From positions 65,677,529 to 65,741,528 of the forward strand of contig NC_134456.1 in the NCBI RefSeq assembly GCF_047948215.1: a stretch of DNA of 64,000 bases, given 5' to 3'. A program made the translations under genes and the position numbers. The notes below the pieces were generated by a model. That model had not been told where the DNA came from, searched no databases, and worked only from the letters and a program-made list of their open reading frames with translations. Positions 22,036-33,620 of this stretch are shown one piece after another; position 1 is the stretch's first letter; each line of letters starts with the position of its first letter. Origin of the DNA: Lycorma delicatula. Its lineage: Eukaryota; Arthropoda; Insecta; Hemiptera; Fulgoridae.

Positions 22036-24335
22036 CTAAAATAAAAAAACAGTTCAATATAATTATAAAAATGAATAAAACAAATATACAAGTATTAAGA
22101 AATAAAATAAATTATTATTCTTTTTTTATAAAACATTTAAATTAAAAAAATATATAATATTAATAAATAGCAAATTATATCCTCGTTGCAGAATATAATT
22201 ATTTAAACAAATTAATTTTAATTTACTGTTTACTTATTTCTCTACATTGACAGCCTTTGTGGAGAAAGTATTTTGAACACAAAGTATTGAAGTTTTTCTA
22301 TAAAGATATAATAAATTTATATATATATATTAAATAGATAAGATATAACACTAAGCAGAAAATTTTAGCATTAAAAAAATTTTCTTTTAATTTGTAACAT
22401 AAACAAAAATGTTAAAACAGATAATTCTAAAACCCACTTTTATTGCAATGAAATATAAGGAATTCAGACCATATTCTACTCTGATATCGATCTAGACATA
22501 CAGAAAAGGGTAAATAAGAGTAAGATTAGACTCTATGGTTGAAGTCAAGAAAACTTGATTTACTGAATACTCTTTACAAAATATTTTCTTCTTAATTTTT
22601 GTGAAAAAGTATTATATAAGGATTTTATTCAGAATTTAAGTGATTACAATATTTGACAGTGAAGAAGATTAGCTTTTTTTCTGAAGAACTAGGTTAGATT
22701 CCACTTTCAATACATCAAGATAAATACTTAAATATATATCAAACATTTTAAAAGAACACTGCAGAAGGAAAAGCATTTCATTTTTGTTAATAAATTTATA
22801 AAATAATTTATATTTGAAATATCTATCTACAGTAGAACTCAATAGACTTTATTTTCATTGAATAAAATTAAAATTAGGAATTTAATAACAATCAGATAAG
22901 TAACTTTTTAAAAATGTTGTTTTTGTTTCTAAAGAAATTAGTTAAATGTCTCCTTTCAATAATTTTAAATCTATTTCACAGACTCTTAATCCAGAATTGA
23001 AAATATTGTTTTTACTGACTAATAAATAACTTTCAACCCCTTTTAAAGATAAATGCAAAAAAGGGTATTTATCTTGAAAACTATGTCTATAGTTTTCAAA
23101 TTTTAGAATTTTTGTCTAAAGATTCTGTAAAGCAATCATGTACAGACTTTCACAAAGAACTTGTAAAATATATTAGGTAAACTAACAGATGAGTTGATAC
23201 GAGCTATATTCAAATAGTTTAGCCAAATTATTTTATGAATGTAATTTTATATTCATTTTTTTTCTTCTTCGTTTTTTTGTTAAAGGGATTTAGTTGTTAT
23301 AATCTATTTTATGATAACAAAATGGTTATAAAAGATGAAGAATCCTAATATATCAATTTTATCTTTTGTTTGACACTTGGGTATAGTAAATGTAGCTTGA
23401 AAAAATAGATGCATATATTGTGAAATCCATCTAATAGCAAACACTGTGTGAATTCATAGTTGAAATAACTGAATAGGTAAAAAAACAAAATTTTTTACAT
23501 CATACACTGCGAGTTTGTTTACTAATGAATATTCTCTCATTATTAACAAAAGTGATTACATTTAAAATGTTTTTTCAAAACTAACAAGATGTGCTTGATA
23601 TTACATTCATTATAGACAACACTTGGATTTATTAGTCTGAATATAAAAATTCTTAGAATACAAGATTGTGGTTGTCTGAGATCTCTTATGGTTGCTGTGA
23701 AAGACCTCAACATGATCTAAAAAGTGAAGTTTGAGCTGGACATTCCAGAAGTCATGTTGTGGTCCTAAATTCGTTGAACTGACAGTTAATGTTACTGTTA
23801 TTATTCTGAAATTCCTATCAATTCCATCAGACAACTCACAGAAATGGAGATCGGTTACATTGAATTTCACAAGAATTGAAATGGCATTGTACTGCACCAA
23901 GTCAAGATGACTATGACTTTTCTAAAGTGTCTTTTGCAATTAGATTATCTCATTGAGTTTTTGACCCCTTTATCCCTGGATTCCTTTTTATAAATTGGTT
24001 TAACTGTTTTGAAATGAAGTGAAATTTGTATAGGAAAAAAGAAATTACAGAAAGTTTACTTCTTTTATAAGCTGTTCTGTTAATTTAAAGCATAAGAAAT
24101 CTACTTAATGAGTAAACCTATGAAGTCAAGCACACTTTCCAAATGAACTAAATAATTCAAATATCGGTCAACATTCAAATCTTAACACCCAATCACATAA
24201 TTCTCCCATAATTCTACAAAATACTTTAAATATTATCTCAGCAAAAAGCCAATTAGCTGCAAAAAGCACAGCATGAAACAACCAACAATAATCAGTTTAA
24301 AAAATTGAAAATATTAAACAAATTTTTAAACTTAC
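22036..24335. other. RPAP1 intron, mostly featureless
   Basis: Only the unrecognised frame at 23610-23900 stands out; the rest is AT-rich with short A/T runs. Confidence 0.5.
23610..23900 (-). other. Unrecognised 96-codon open frame in an intron
   Basis: The frame reads 'MVQYNAISILVKFNVTDLHF', 'CELSDGIDRNFRIITVTLTV' and 'SSTNLGPQHDFWNVQLKLHF'. Composition is less AT-biased than the surrounding intron and looks like protein. I recognise no family, and RPAP1 exons join across it in phase, so it is not part of that gene. It may be a transposon piece. Confidence 0.2.
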
Positions 24336-24437
24336 GAGATGTGATCAGTTGCAAGGTTATAATTTAATAAAGTCTGCCACATATAAAAACTTTCCAGCAT
24401 AAGTCGTATTGCTTCAGGCTGTCTCTCTTTAGTATCC
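24336..24437 (-). CDS. RPAP1: RPAP1 coding exon, 'PEAIRLMLESFYMWQTLL' (exon 10 of 16)
   Basis: 102 bp; acceptor AG at 24439-24438, donor GTAAGT from 24335. The peptide 'RQPEAIRLMLESFYMWQTLL' corresponds to human 'LSTEALRLWAVAASYGQGGY', a helix pair in the repeat region. It enters needing one base and leaves after two. Only one frame is open across the exon, and it is the one the phase predicts. Confidence 0.88.
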
Positions 24438-26055
24438 CTGTTAAGAGAAAAAAAAAATTAAAATAGGTTAAAATATTCATCTAAATAATTTCTGTAATAA
24501 CAAAAGTAGCAATAGAAAAGAGTGAAAGCAGCCAATGGAAAAATGAAACTAATAAAGTTGGAATATTGTCATTTACTCAATTTAAATTCCACTCTAAACA
24601 GATAAATGTATAATTATCATCTTTCTAGCATTAAATCTTTTTGAATAAAAATGAAATTCATAATAAATAAACTGATATTGTATATTTTTATCTCGTTTTC
24701 ACTTGAGGATGTAAATTTCTATTTCTTTTTACTTCTCTTTATTTTGTTGATAAATTGATTAATTAATTCCTAAGCTGTGTTATTATTTATTTCTTTTTAT
24801 GAAACAATAACCTTTATTAAACATAAATCAAATCAAATATATACTTAAAAAACTTCTTTTTTTTTGTTAGAGTACTTATAATTGCACTCATGTTCTTTCT
24901 TGGGATGTACATAAATCTAAGCTGTTTAGCTACTAAAAGAGTTAAATGTAAAAATTTTTTACTGTATACCGAAATTAACTTTAACTTCATTATTATTATT
25001 ATTATTATTATTACCTTTTTAAGTACATTGACGCTGCAATTGGTAGACACTAAAAATAGCAGTGGATTGTACTCAGTACAATAATACTGACATAGTCAAT
25101 GAGACTAGCTGATTGGCTATGAAGATTGCCTTACTTCATACCCTCAATTTTTATATGTTACTCTCTGAGAGATTAAAGAAAAGTTTTACTAATTAGTTTT
25201 TACCAAACGAAGTGAGCAGAATTTATAATTGATAGTTATCAACTATAAATTTAGTTGATAATTTAATATATATATATAGTTAGATAGTTTTAAATTTAGT
25301 TGATGGTTATCAACTATAAATTCTACATTATTATTTACAACTCAACCAGTTGTTTACCTAACTTGAATAGTAATAAAACTTTTGGTTCCAAGTAACCTAT
25401 ACAGTTTGTATAAGATATATTTTACATATTAATTTCAATCTGTCAAGAACGAGTCAAATCAAAACAATTAATCAATAAAAAAGGTTCTTCTTGTGTAAGA
25501 AGGCAAACTGTAGCTTTACAACCTCATGATTCAGCAACAATTCAAATGGCATCATGGGAATTAAAGGAAAGTAAGTTAAAATGCTGACAGCCAGTGAACT
25601 AGTTTCCATATATCACCAAAGCTAAGAACAGTGGGTGCAATTCATCTCATGGACTTGACATTTTTTAGTATGTACCATCTGAAGTAACCAATATCACTTA
25701 AAATAAAAAATGATGGGAGATAAAATTAATTTCTATATACTAATTAATTGATACATTAATGACAGTTTCTAGTAACTTCAGAATCCTCAGTATAAATTAT
25801 GAAAAAAGTAGCTTGCTATTAAAAATTATTATTGTGGAAAATTCTACTTCAAGTAAGAAGTTTTCTTAATCCTTTCACTGCCTCCCCTATTTCATAATAG
25901 GATATTTCTAGTTCCATCAGCTATTTTATAAGATCTGATGTGAATTATATTAATTTTGAACTCTAGAACTACGGTTCAAGAATTTGTAATTTAAAACATT
26001 TTTAACCAGTTCAAAAAATTAAAAATGAACATCTCAAATTGTATATATAAGTATT
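24438..26055. other. RPAP1 intron with (ATT)n and a local inverted/direct repeat
   Basis: (ATT)n at 24989-25013. At 25231-25325 'gttatcaactataaatt' occurs twice, separated by 'agttgata' inverted partners and a (TA)n, so the region can fold in several ways. No gene seen. Confidence 0.6.
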
Positions 26056-26064
26056 ATTAAAAAA

Positions 26065-27495
26065 TTACTGCGCAGTGCAGGTGAGGAAGCGATCGATAGA
26101 TTATACAAACTGGTGTGTAATATTTATGAAAATGGGGAATTTCCATCAGACTTCAAAAAAAGTGTTATAGTTATGATACCAAAGAAAGCAGGGGCAGATA
26201 AATGTGAAGAATACAGAACAATTAGTTTAACTAGTCATGCATCAAAAATCTTAACTAGAATTTTATACAGAAGAATTGAGAGGAGAGTGGAAGAAGTGTT
26301 AGGAGAAGACCAATTTGGTTTCAGGAAAAGTATAGGGACAAGGGAAGCAATTTTAGGCCTCAGATTAATAGTAGAAGGAAGATTAAAGAAAAACAAACCA
26401 ACATACTTGGCGTTTATAGACCTAGAAAAGGCTTTCGATAACGTAGACTGGAATAAAATGTTCAGCATTTTAAAAAAATTAGGGTTCAAATACAGAGATA
26501 GAAGAACAATTGCTAACATGTACAGGAACCAAACAGCAACAATAACAATTGAAGAACATAAGAAAGAAGCCCTAATAAGAAAGGGAGTCCGACAAGGATG
26601 TTCCCTATCTCCGTTACTTTTTAATCTTTACATGGAACTAGCAGTTAATGATGTTAAAGAACAATTTAGATTCGGAGTAACAGTACAAGGTGAAAAGATA
26701 AAGATGCTACGATTTGCTGATGATATAGTAATTCTAGCCGAGAGTAAAAAGGATTTAGAAGAAACAATGAACGGCATAGATGAAGTCCTACGCAAGAACT
26801 ATCGCATGAAAATAAACAAAAACAAAACAAAAGTAATGAAATGTAGTAGAAATAACAAAGATGGACCGCTGAATGTGAAAATAGGAGGAGTAAAGATTAT
26901 GGAGGTAGAAGAATTTTGTTATTTGGGAAGTAAAATTACTAAAGATGGACGAAGCAGGAGCGATATAAAATGCAGAATAGCACAAGCTAAACGAGCCTTC
27001 AGTAAGAAATATAATTTGTTTACATCAAAAATTAATTTAAATGTCAGGAAAAGATTTTTGAAAGTGTATGTTTGGAGTGTCGCTTTATATGGAAGTGAAA
27101 CTTGGACAATCGGAGTATCTGAGAAGAAAAGATTAGAAGCTTTTGAAATGTGGTGCTATAGGAGAATGTTAAAAATCAGATGGGTGGATAAAGTGACAAA
27201 TGAAGAGGTATTGCGGCAAATAGATGAAGAAAGAAGCATTTGGAAAAATATAGTTAAAAGAAGAGACAGACTTATAGGCCACATACTAAGGCATCCTGGA
27301 ATAGTCGCTTTAATATTGGAAGGACAGGTAGAAGGGAAAAATTGTGTAGGCAGGCCACGTTTGGAGTATGTAAAACAAATTGTTGGGGATGTAGGATGTA
27401 GAGGGTATACTGAAATGAAACGACTAGCACTAGATAGGGAATCTTGGAGAGCTGCATCAAACCAGTCAAATGACTGAAGACAAAAAAAAAAAAAA
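26065..27495 (+). mobile_element. LINE copy E, young, 5'-truncated, 9-bp target duplication
   Basis: Flanked by ATTAAAAAA at 26056-26064 and 27496-27504, with an A tail at 27482-27495. It starts at 'actgcgcagtgcaggtgagg' inside the reverse transcriptase. It differs from copy D at only a handful of residues across 450 and shares the 'SKITKDG/AQAKRAF' wording that sets D and E apart from B and C. It is inverted relative to D, 5.8 kb away. Confidence 0.95.
26113..27477 (+). CDS. Uninterrupted reverse transcriptase frame of LINE copy E (454 codons)
   Basis: The frame is open from the 5' junction; the first internal Met is at 26113. It carries 'AFIDLEKAFDNVDW', 'GVRQGCSLSPLLFNLYMELA', 'RFADDIVILAESK' and the same C-terminal region as copy D, ending 'SNQSND' at 27477. 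It lacks the 5' UTR, the endonuclease and the first part of the fingers, so it is not autonomous. The intact frame reflects youth, not necessarily use. Confidence 0.9.
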   Translation: MCNIYENGEFPSDFKKSVIVMIPKKAGADKCEEYRTISLTSHASKILTRILYRRIERRVEEVLGEDQFGFRKSIGTREAILGLRLIVEGRLKKNKPTYLAFIDLEKAFDNVDWNKMFSILKKLGFKYRDRRTIANMYRNQTATITIEEHKKEALIRKGVRQGCSLSPLLFNLYMELAVNDVKEQFRFGVTVQGEKIKMLRFADDIVILAESKKDLEETMNGIDEVLRKNYRMKINKNKTKVMKCSRNNKDGPLNVKIGGVKIMEVEEFCYLGSKITKDGRSRSDIKCRIAQAKRAFSKKYNLFTSKINLNVRKRFLKVYVWSVALYGSETWTIGVSEKKRLEAFEMWCYRRMLKIRWVDKVTNEEVLRQIDEERSIWKNIVKRRDRLIGHILRHPGIVALILEGQVEGKNCVGRPRLEYVKQIVGDVGCRGYTEMKRLALDRESWRAASNQSND

Positions 27496-27569
27496 ATTAA
27501 AAAACCGGTTTGTTTTTATAATCATAAGTAAATACAATAAACTAAACATATTACATATATTATATATGA

Positions 27570-28480
27570 TGGCTTGACAAAAAAATTAACAGCTTTTTTA
27601 CTTTTTATCAAAAATGATTTTAGTTAATTTTCAATATTAACTGTCTCTTTCAAGTAGTCCCCAAAGATTGTGACACATTTATCCCAGCATTTCTTTTGAT
27701 CCTCGGAACATTTCTGGAAAGCATATTTATGTATAGCATTAAGTTCACTTGAACATCCTTTCTTTATTTCATCTATTGTCACAAATCACCCTTTTAATGT
27801 TCTCTTATCAGTGGGAATAAGAAAAAAACTGCAGAATGTTAGGAGAATACAGAGGCTGCAGCATCAATATGGTATTATTTTTACCTAATTAATTATGAAT
27901 AATTGGTAAAGTGTGAAATAAAGCATTATTGTGATCCAAAATCCAAGAACTGTTTGCCAGCATTTGTGATCATTTTCTTTGAATTACCTAAAGTAAACTG
28001 TGTAAAACTGCTAAATAATACTGAATATTGACCTAACCTTGTAGTAAGAATTTATAATATATGACATAATAACCTGTAACCTTGTAGTAAGAATTCATAA
28101 TATGTGACATAATTGTAATAAGAAAAAAAACAATAAAAAGAACCTTAACATTCAACTGAACTTGGCGTACTTCTCTTGGTTTTGGTTCTTTAGGAAGTTT
28201 CCATTAGGATGATCAACCTTCATTTCAATATCATAACTGTATACCCATATCTTGTCACCTATTATAACATGTTTGAGTAATTCTGAGTCATCAGTGATAT
28301 CAACTAAAATTGTTCTGCAATGTCACTTACGTTGAAAGTTAAAGTATTTTGGAACAAATTTTGCTGTTACTCATTTCATATCCAAAATGTTGGTCATAAC
28401 TGTTCCACATGAGCCTAAGATATTATCAGCTCTTCAACAACTTCTCTAATAGCGATTCAATGATTCTTATCATAATGTCC
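27570..28480 (-). mobile_element. Mariner relic 1 (C-terminal two thirds, decayed)
   Basis: On the minus strand 'IIGDKIWVYSYDIEMK' (about 28263-28221) is the first Asp box of a mariner transposase ('TGDETWVYGYDPETK'), and 'VTIDEIKKGCSSELNAIHKY' (about 27780-27725) with 'CWDKCVTIFGDYFEGDS' (about 27695-27645) is the C-terminus. Most of the DDE core between is deleted or scrambled and stops are frequent. It abuts relic 2 head to head near 28480. Confidence 0.75.
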
Positions 28481-28484
28481 TTTA

Positions 28485-29400
28485 TTTTACTGTCTATTTT
28501 ACTATTTTGTGACAATAATGTTGAGGGAATCAGAGACTTGATACGGTATGAGCGGTGATTAACTGTCAGAATGATTGCAGAACATTTGAATGTGAACCAT
28601 ACTACAGTATATCAAATTTTGACATGAAAAAACTTTTGGACATGAAAAGGTTTCTGCAAAATTGGTTCCAAAAAACCTCACTGTTGAACAGAAAAACAAC
28701 AGGGTGGATGTGTACCGCAATCTTCTAGGGTGAATTGGAAGTGATCCTCATTTTCTAAAAAAATGTTATTACTGGTAAAGAAGCTTGGATATTTGAGTAC
28801 GATCCAGAAAAAAAACGTCAGAGCAAGAAGTGGCACACTTCAAACTCACCACAGCCCAAAAAATAAAAATGAGCAAATAAAAAATTAAAACCACGCTAAT
28901 TTGTTTCTTTGATAGTAATAGCATTGTCCATAAGGAGTTTTTGCCTGCAGAACAAACTGTAAATCAATATGTTTAATGAGAAATTCTTGAAAGACTGCGG
29001 AAAAGAGTTGCCCGTGTGAGAACAGCAATCAAAGACAACTGGATGCTGCATCATGACAATACACCTTGTCAACTGCACTCTCAATTAATTTGTTTTTGGC
29101 AAAGAAAAACATGCCTGTAGTTCTTCAACTACCTTATTCATCTGACTTGAGTTTCTGTGACTTTTCCTGTTCCCGAATTAAAAAAAAATACCTTAAGGAC
29201 ACCACTTTAGAACAGTAGAAAACATAAAAAAAAGTAACCGTCCATCTGAAGGATATTCTGCTTTCTGAGTTCCAACACTGCCATGAAGAGTGGGAAAACT
29301 GTTTGAAGTGTTGCGTGGCTTCCCAAGGGAACTATTTCAAAGGTGATAGAGTCCATGTAAAATGGGATTGTAATTAAAAGGTTTTTCTGAACCAGTCTAA
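28485..29400 (+). mobile_element. Mariner relic 2 (N-terminus lost, many stops)
   Basis: Plus-strand pieces: 'VRMIAEHLNVNHTTVYQIL' (helix-turn-helix, about 28565), 'ITGKEAWIFEYDP' (first Asp box with Asp changed, about 28770), 'FFDSNSIVHKEFLPAEQTVN', 'MLHHDNTPCQLH' (second Asp box, about 29045) and the end near 29340. Stops and small gaps occur throughout. It belongs to a different mariner lineage from the element at 29432. Confidence 0.78.
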
Positions 29401-29431
29401 TTACTTAATTTACTGACCTCGTATATATGTA

Positions 29432-30724
29432 CGAGGGGAAGTCAATTATTATCCGCAATGTAGTTATAAATTTTATTGCAATACAAATAGGAAACTTACA
29501 AGTACATCATTTTTCAACATAGTCCACTTGTATTTCAACGCACTTGGTCCATCATTGCACAAGCTTCCTGATTCCCTCATAAAAGAAGGTTTTTGGTTGA
29601 GCTGCGAGCCAGGAATGCACTGCTTCTTTCACCGTTTCATCTGAGGTAAATTGACGGCCCCTTGAGTGGACCAAACAAGTGGTAGTCAGAAGGGGTAAGA
29701 TCAGGACTATACGAAGGATGAGCCAGTACTTCAAAGTTGAGTTTCTGGAGCGTTTCAGCAGTGTGGGCAGCAGTATGGGGATGAGCATTGTTGTGGAACA
29801 ACACAACACCTTTCGACAGCAGTCCTTGGCGTTTGCTTCGAATTGCAGGCTTCAGCTTGGCAGTAAGCATCTCACTGTAACGCGCATTGTTTATTGTCGT
29901 GCCCCTTTTCTCATAATGTTCCAGTATTGGGCCTTTGAGTCTCAAAAAACCATAAGCATCAGTTTTCCTGTGGATGGTTGGGTCTTGAACTTTTTTTGCA
30001 GGGTGAATTTGGATGTTTCTATTCCATACTCTGCCATTTACTCTCCGGCTCGTAATGGTGGATCCGTGTTTTGTCACCAGTGATGATTCTGTCTAAGAAG
30101 ATGTCCCGTTTGTTACCATAGAGATCCAAATGTTTTTGGCAGATGTCCAAGTGCATTTGTTTATGCGACTGTGTGAGTTGTTTTGGGACCCACCTTGTAC
30201 AGACTTTATGAAACCCAAGTCTGTTGTGGATGATTTCATAAGCAGAACCGTGACTAATTTGCAGATGATGTGCCACTTCATCGATAGTTACTCGTCTGTC
30301 TAAGAAAACCATGTCACGTGCATGCTCAATATTTTCCTCATTTATGGCGGTAAATGGTCGTCTGGCTCCTTCATCGTGCGTAACACTTGTGCGACTGTTT
30401 TTCAATCCGTTCGTAGACACTTCATTGCGGCAACACACTGCTCCTGTACTGTACCGAAAGTCTTCGATGAATTTCAGCCCCTGATACACCTTCCGACCAC
30501 AAAAAACAGATCGCTGAACATTGCTCTTCTTTGGTGCAGCCATGAACAGAAAGTGGAGCAGCCATGGTTAACGGCAGGGCAGCGATAATGGAACTAACCT
30601 AGCAGCATCAAACCTACACAGACATAACAATTAAACCACGCATGCGTCATCTACACAACACTACAGTACTACCAACATAAAACAAAAATATAACTAAATT
30701 GCGGATAATAATTGACTTACCTTG
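29432..30724 (-). mobile_element. Complete-length mariner (1,293 bp) with TA target duplication and terminal repeats
   Basis: TA at 29430-29431 and 30725-30726 flank matching ends: left 'cgaggggaagtcaattatta', right (reverse complement) 'caaggtaagtcaattattat'. Length and layout are those of a whole mariner. The transposase starts at an ATG at 30543; it is split by a frameshift near 30020-30075, and the second catalytic box has changed, so it is dead. It sits 55 bp beyond an RPAP1 splice donor. Confidence 0.95.
29500..30543 (-). pseudogene. Mariner transposase, frameshifted, catalytic Asp lost
   Basis: Frame one (30543-30019) has the helix-turn-helix region 'RVTIDEVAHHLQISHGSAYE', the 'WVPKQLT' linker and the first Asp box 'ITGDKTRIHHYEPESK' (usual form TGDETW). 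After a frameshift, frame two (30077-29637) has 'VVLFHNNAHPHTAAHTAETL', where HDNA has become HNNA, and 'HPSYSPDLTPSDYHLFGPLK', the third Asp of the D,D34D triad intact. A third frame (29660-29552) gives the C-terminus 'AVHSWLAAQPKTFFYEGIRK'. Two independent lesions therefore inactivate it. Confidence 0.9.
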
Positions 30725-30779
30725 TATATTAAAAGAAGGAAAAAATAATTAATTTAGATCAATATACAGAATACATTAC

Positions 30780-30915
30780 CCAGCAAGGATCTGCATAACA
30801 GCATCCATAATAGAATATTTTTCAAGCATAAGACAAGCAAAATTTTCAGTTCGGGATGATATAACACGTAACAGCTTCAGAGCATCAGGATAATAATTAA
30901 TACTGTCTTTAGTCA
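30780..30915 (-). CDS. RPAP1: RPAP1 coding exon, 'ALKLLRVISSRTENFA' (exon 9 of 16)
   Basis: 136 bp; acceptor AG at 30917-30916, donor GTAATG from 30779. It contains 'PDALKLLRVISSRTENFACL', matching human 'ATAMKLLRVLASAGRNIAARL', then 'MDAVMQILAG'. It enters in phase 1 and leaves after two bases. A complete mariner (29432-30724) sits only 55 bp downstream of its donor. Confidence 0.92.
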
Positions 30916-32106
30916 CTAAAAGAGAAAGAAAAATAAACTCTTATAAAGATGACAGTGCATTTCCATGCAATTGCTGATCAGAGTAAGTTGCCTTAAAATA
31001 AATACAAATAAAGTGAAACATAATAATTATGTGATATAAAAAAACAAGTGTATATTAAAAATACATAAATAAAAGGAAGACCCACTGAAAATTGGTTAAA
31101 CCTGCTGTATTTAAAAAATACACTGGAATATACTTAAATTGGACAACGTACAACCATAATTAAAATAACAAACTGGCCTAAGCAAGTGGAAAAAGTACTT
31201 CTGTCAAATAGACACAACTCTAAATTGGAAAATTTCAAGGCTAAATTTTCCAAAAAAATTCATTTTTTCTTGATGGAATTATACTTTTTACTGTTTTGTA
31301 GAATACTTTACCTCTGAACTCATTATTGGCAATTTTCATTAATTTAAAAAAATATATATTATATAATGAGTAAAAATATTTAATTAATACTTATTAGAAA
31401 AACTTTATACTAATTGAGTACTATACAAAGGATTAAAGATTGATTAAAAACTAATTAAGTGTGGATAAATTCACTCTTACATTTAAACTCTGTATGGAAT
31501 ATCTATTCTATGTTATCTTTTTAAATGAAAAAATTTCAAGAAAATTTCTAAGACCTTTGATAGTAACAAGCTTAACAGAAACATTTCTCTTCTACAGAAA
31601 TACACAATTATTCAAGACTAATGATTTTCATTCACTGGATTTTTCTATAGTTGACTGTCAGAATTTTTCTGCAAGTATTTAACAACATCTTTATGTTGTA
31701 GCTTACTTATATTTACTTTGAACAAGACTTACAAATCTAGATTAAAGTTTTAAGAGAAATTTCTTGTAAATTAGGAATAAATTTTATGGAAGTTTTTGGA
31801 AGATTCTAAGAATGAAAGATAACAAATTAAATGTAGCAATCTATCATGGTCTCATTTCCCTGTACATCAGATAAAGAATTGTTTTTTGGCGTATTTAATC
31901 ATGTTTTAATTTATAAAGAGTTTTTAAAATTCACAAATTTCATTTGATAAATATGAGAGTTGAATAGATAAGAATTTCCATCATATCATTAAATTTGTAT
32001 ATAGTTGTTCCATAATCATTTACTTACACATGTGTATTTAAATAATCAGATGACTGCTGGAAGTTATTGGAAGTGATAAGTTCATATAAGTGTCTGTAAA
32101 GCCATT
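30916..32106. other. RPAP1 intron, nothing recognised
   Basis: AT-rich spacer upstream of the Jockey fragment; no coding frame that resembles a known protein. Confidence 0.5.
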
Positions 32107-32375
32107 TTGTTGTCACATGAACTTAAAAACTCATACGATACCTCCCCTGGACCTGACAACATTCGTTTCAGTATGCTCTCACATCTTCCTAATTCGGCAC
32201 TACAACACCTATTGTGTATTTGTAATAGTCTATCCTACTCACAAGTTTTCCCTTTGGTGAGATCAGAAGACACTGTAATACCAATAGGTAAACACAAAGG
32301 AAGCCTCAAGCTACTGCCCTACCTCTCTGACAAGCATTTTATCCAAAGTGATGGAGAGAATTGTATGTAGTAAGC
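32107..32375 (+). pseudogene. Jockey-clade LINE fragment, reverse transcriptase start
   Basis: The frame reads 'SYDTSPGPDNIRFSMLSHLP', 'NSALQHLLCICNSL', then a damaged 'SWRE...VIPI.K' and, in another frame, 'CPTSLTSILSKVMERIV'-like sequence. 'SPGPD.I...ML..L' is the opening of the Jockey-type reverse transcriptase. Only about 90 codons survive. No other part of the element was seen nearby. Confidence 0.7.
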
Positions 32376-33399
32376 AAGATGTCAGAGATATATTGAAATT
32401 AAAGGTTTGGATGGGAAACCTTTATAAAGAGGATGATGATGTGGATAAAGCAAATCAAATGACTGATGAAGAAACAATTTTCAATTTATAATTTTTTCTT
32501 TCAATGCTTTTATAAATCCTCAATGATATTGAGACTATACTGCTTTAAAAAAGCTGTAGAATTAATTTTTGTTTAGTAGGTCTTCTCCAACCACTGCTGA
32601 CAAAATAACATTATCTAAAATCTACAATGAATTGTACACTGAAAATCAGTGTACAATTAATATTTTAATTAAATTAAAATAATGAAACATTTTTTTTTTT
32701 GTTTTTTGACTTTCTTTATTGGTTTTTTTAATTCGTAATTCTAGAAGAGATTATTTAGATAGATTGACCTTATGTTAAAATTTATTTTTTTTCTGTTTTC
32801 TTTAATCCTTTTTTGTGTCTTAAATAATTGATTTGTGTATTTAGTGGGTTTGTTTTTTTTTTTTTTTTTTTGTTTCTATTTCTTATTTTTTTATAATTGA
32901 TAGGGTTTCATATATTTTTTGCGTTAAATTTTGCGACACATTTGAATACAAAGGTATTCAAATTCATAAGCGTATCATGCACATTTTTTATTCCTTTCAA
33001 ATAAAAATTATCATAGTGTCTATAGTGATAAAAGTGTAGCAATTCAATACTAAATACTCATAAAATGCAGACATATATAGTTAATTACATATTTTATTTA
33101 TGAAGTCTTTATATAGCGTTTTAATTTTTTTAAATAAACTATTTCATAACAAGAGAGAAAATAAAATCTTAAGACAATAGAATAAAAAAAAAATTATAAA
33201 AGTAGATACACAAATTAAATAATTAATTAACTGTAGAACTGAAAAGACATCCATCACTAAAACAATTTAAAGAAGCTGACCAATGTGTTCAGTATTACTA
33301 CTCGGTGCTGAGTACTGGTCACTGAACTAAGTCTACCTCTTCTAGAGTAACTGTATGTTTAGAATGTGGTTAACAATTTTGGAATAAACAAAAAATTAT

Positions 33400-33620
33400 G
33401 CTAAGACTATTTAAGAGAGTTCAGTTACAGAAAATTTTCTGAAAAATTTATAAAGGAAGCTCCAATGAAAAGCACAACTGAGAAGCTGGTTAAAAGACTT
33501 GTGAAAAAATTCAGTCTTGGATAAGGAAAGTGCTCAAGAGAGGTCATTTTTAACAACTAAACTAATACATATTATTTAAGTGGCCATTAACAGATCTCCT
33601 CATAAATATTCAAGAAATTA
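33400..33620 (+). pseudogene. Possible transposase helix-turn-helix relic
   Basis: Broken frames give 'EAPMKSTTEKLVKRLVKKFS', similar to the N-terminal helix-turn-helix of insect DDE transposases ('...P....I.RLV.KF.ETGSV'). No flanking catalytic region is visible. This is a weak call based on about 35 residues. Confidence 0.3.

Noticed and set aside
29679..30588. Plus-strand open frames of 134 and 88 codons
   Set aside because: They are antisense shadows of the mariner transposase.
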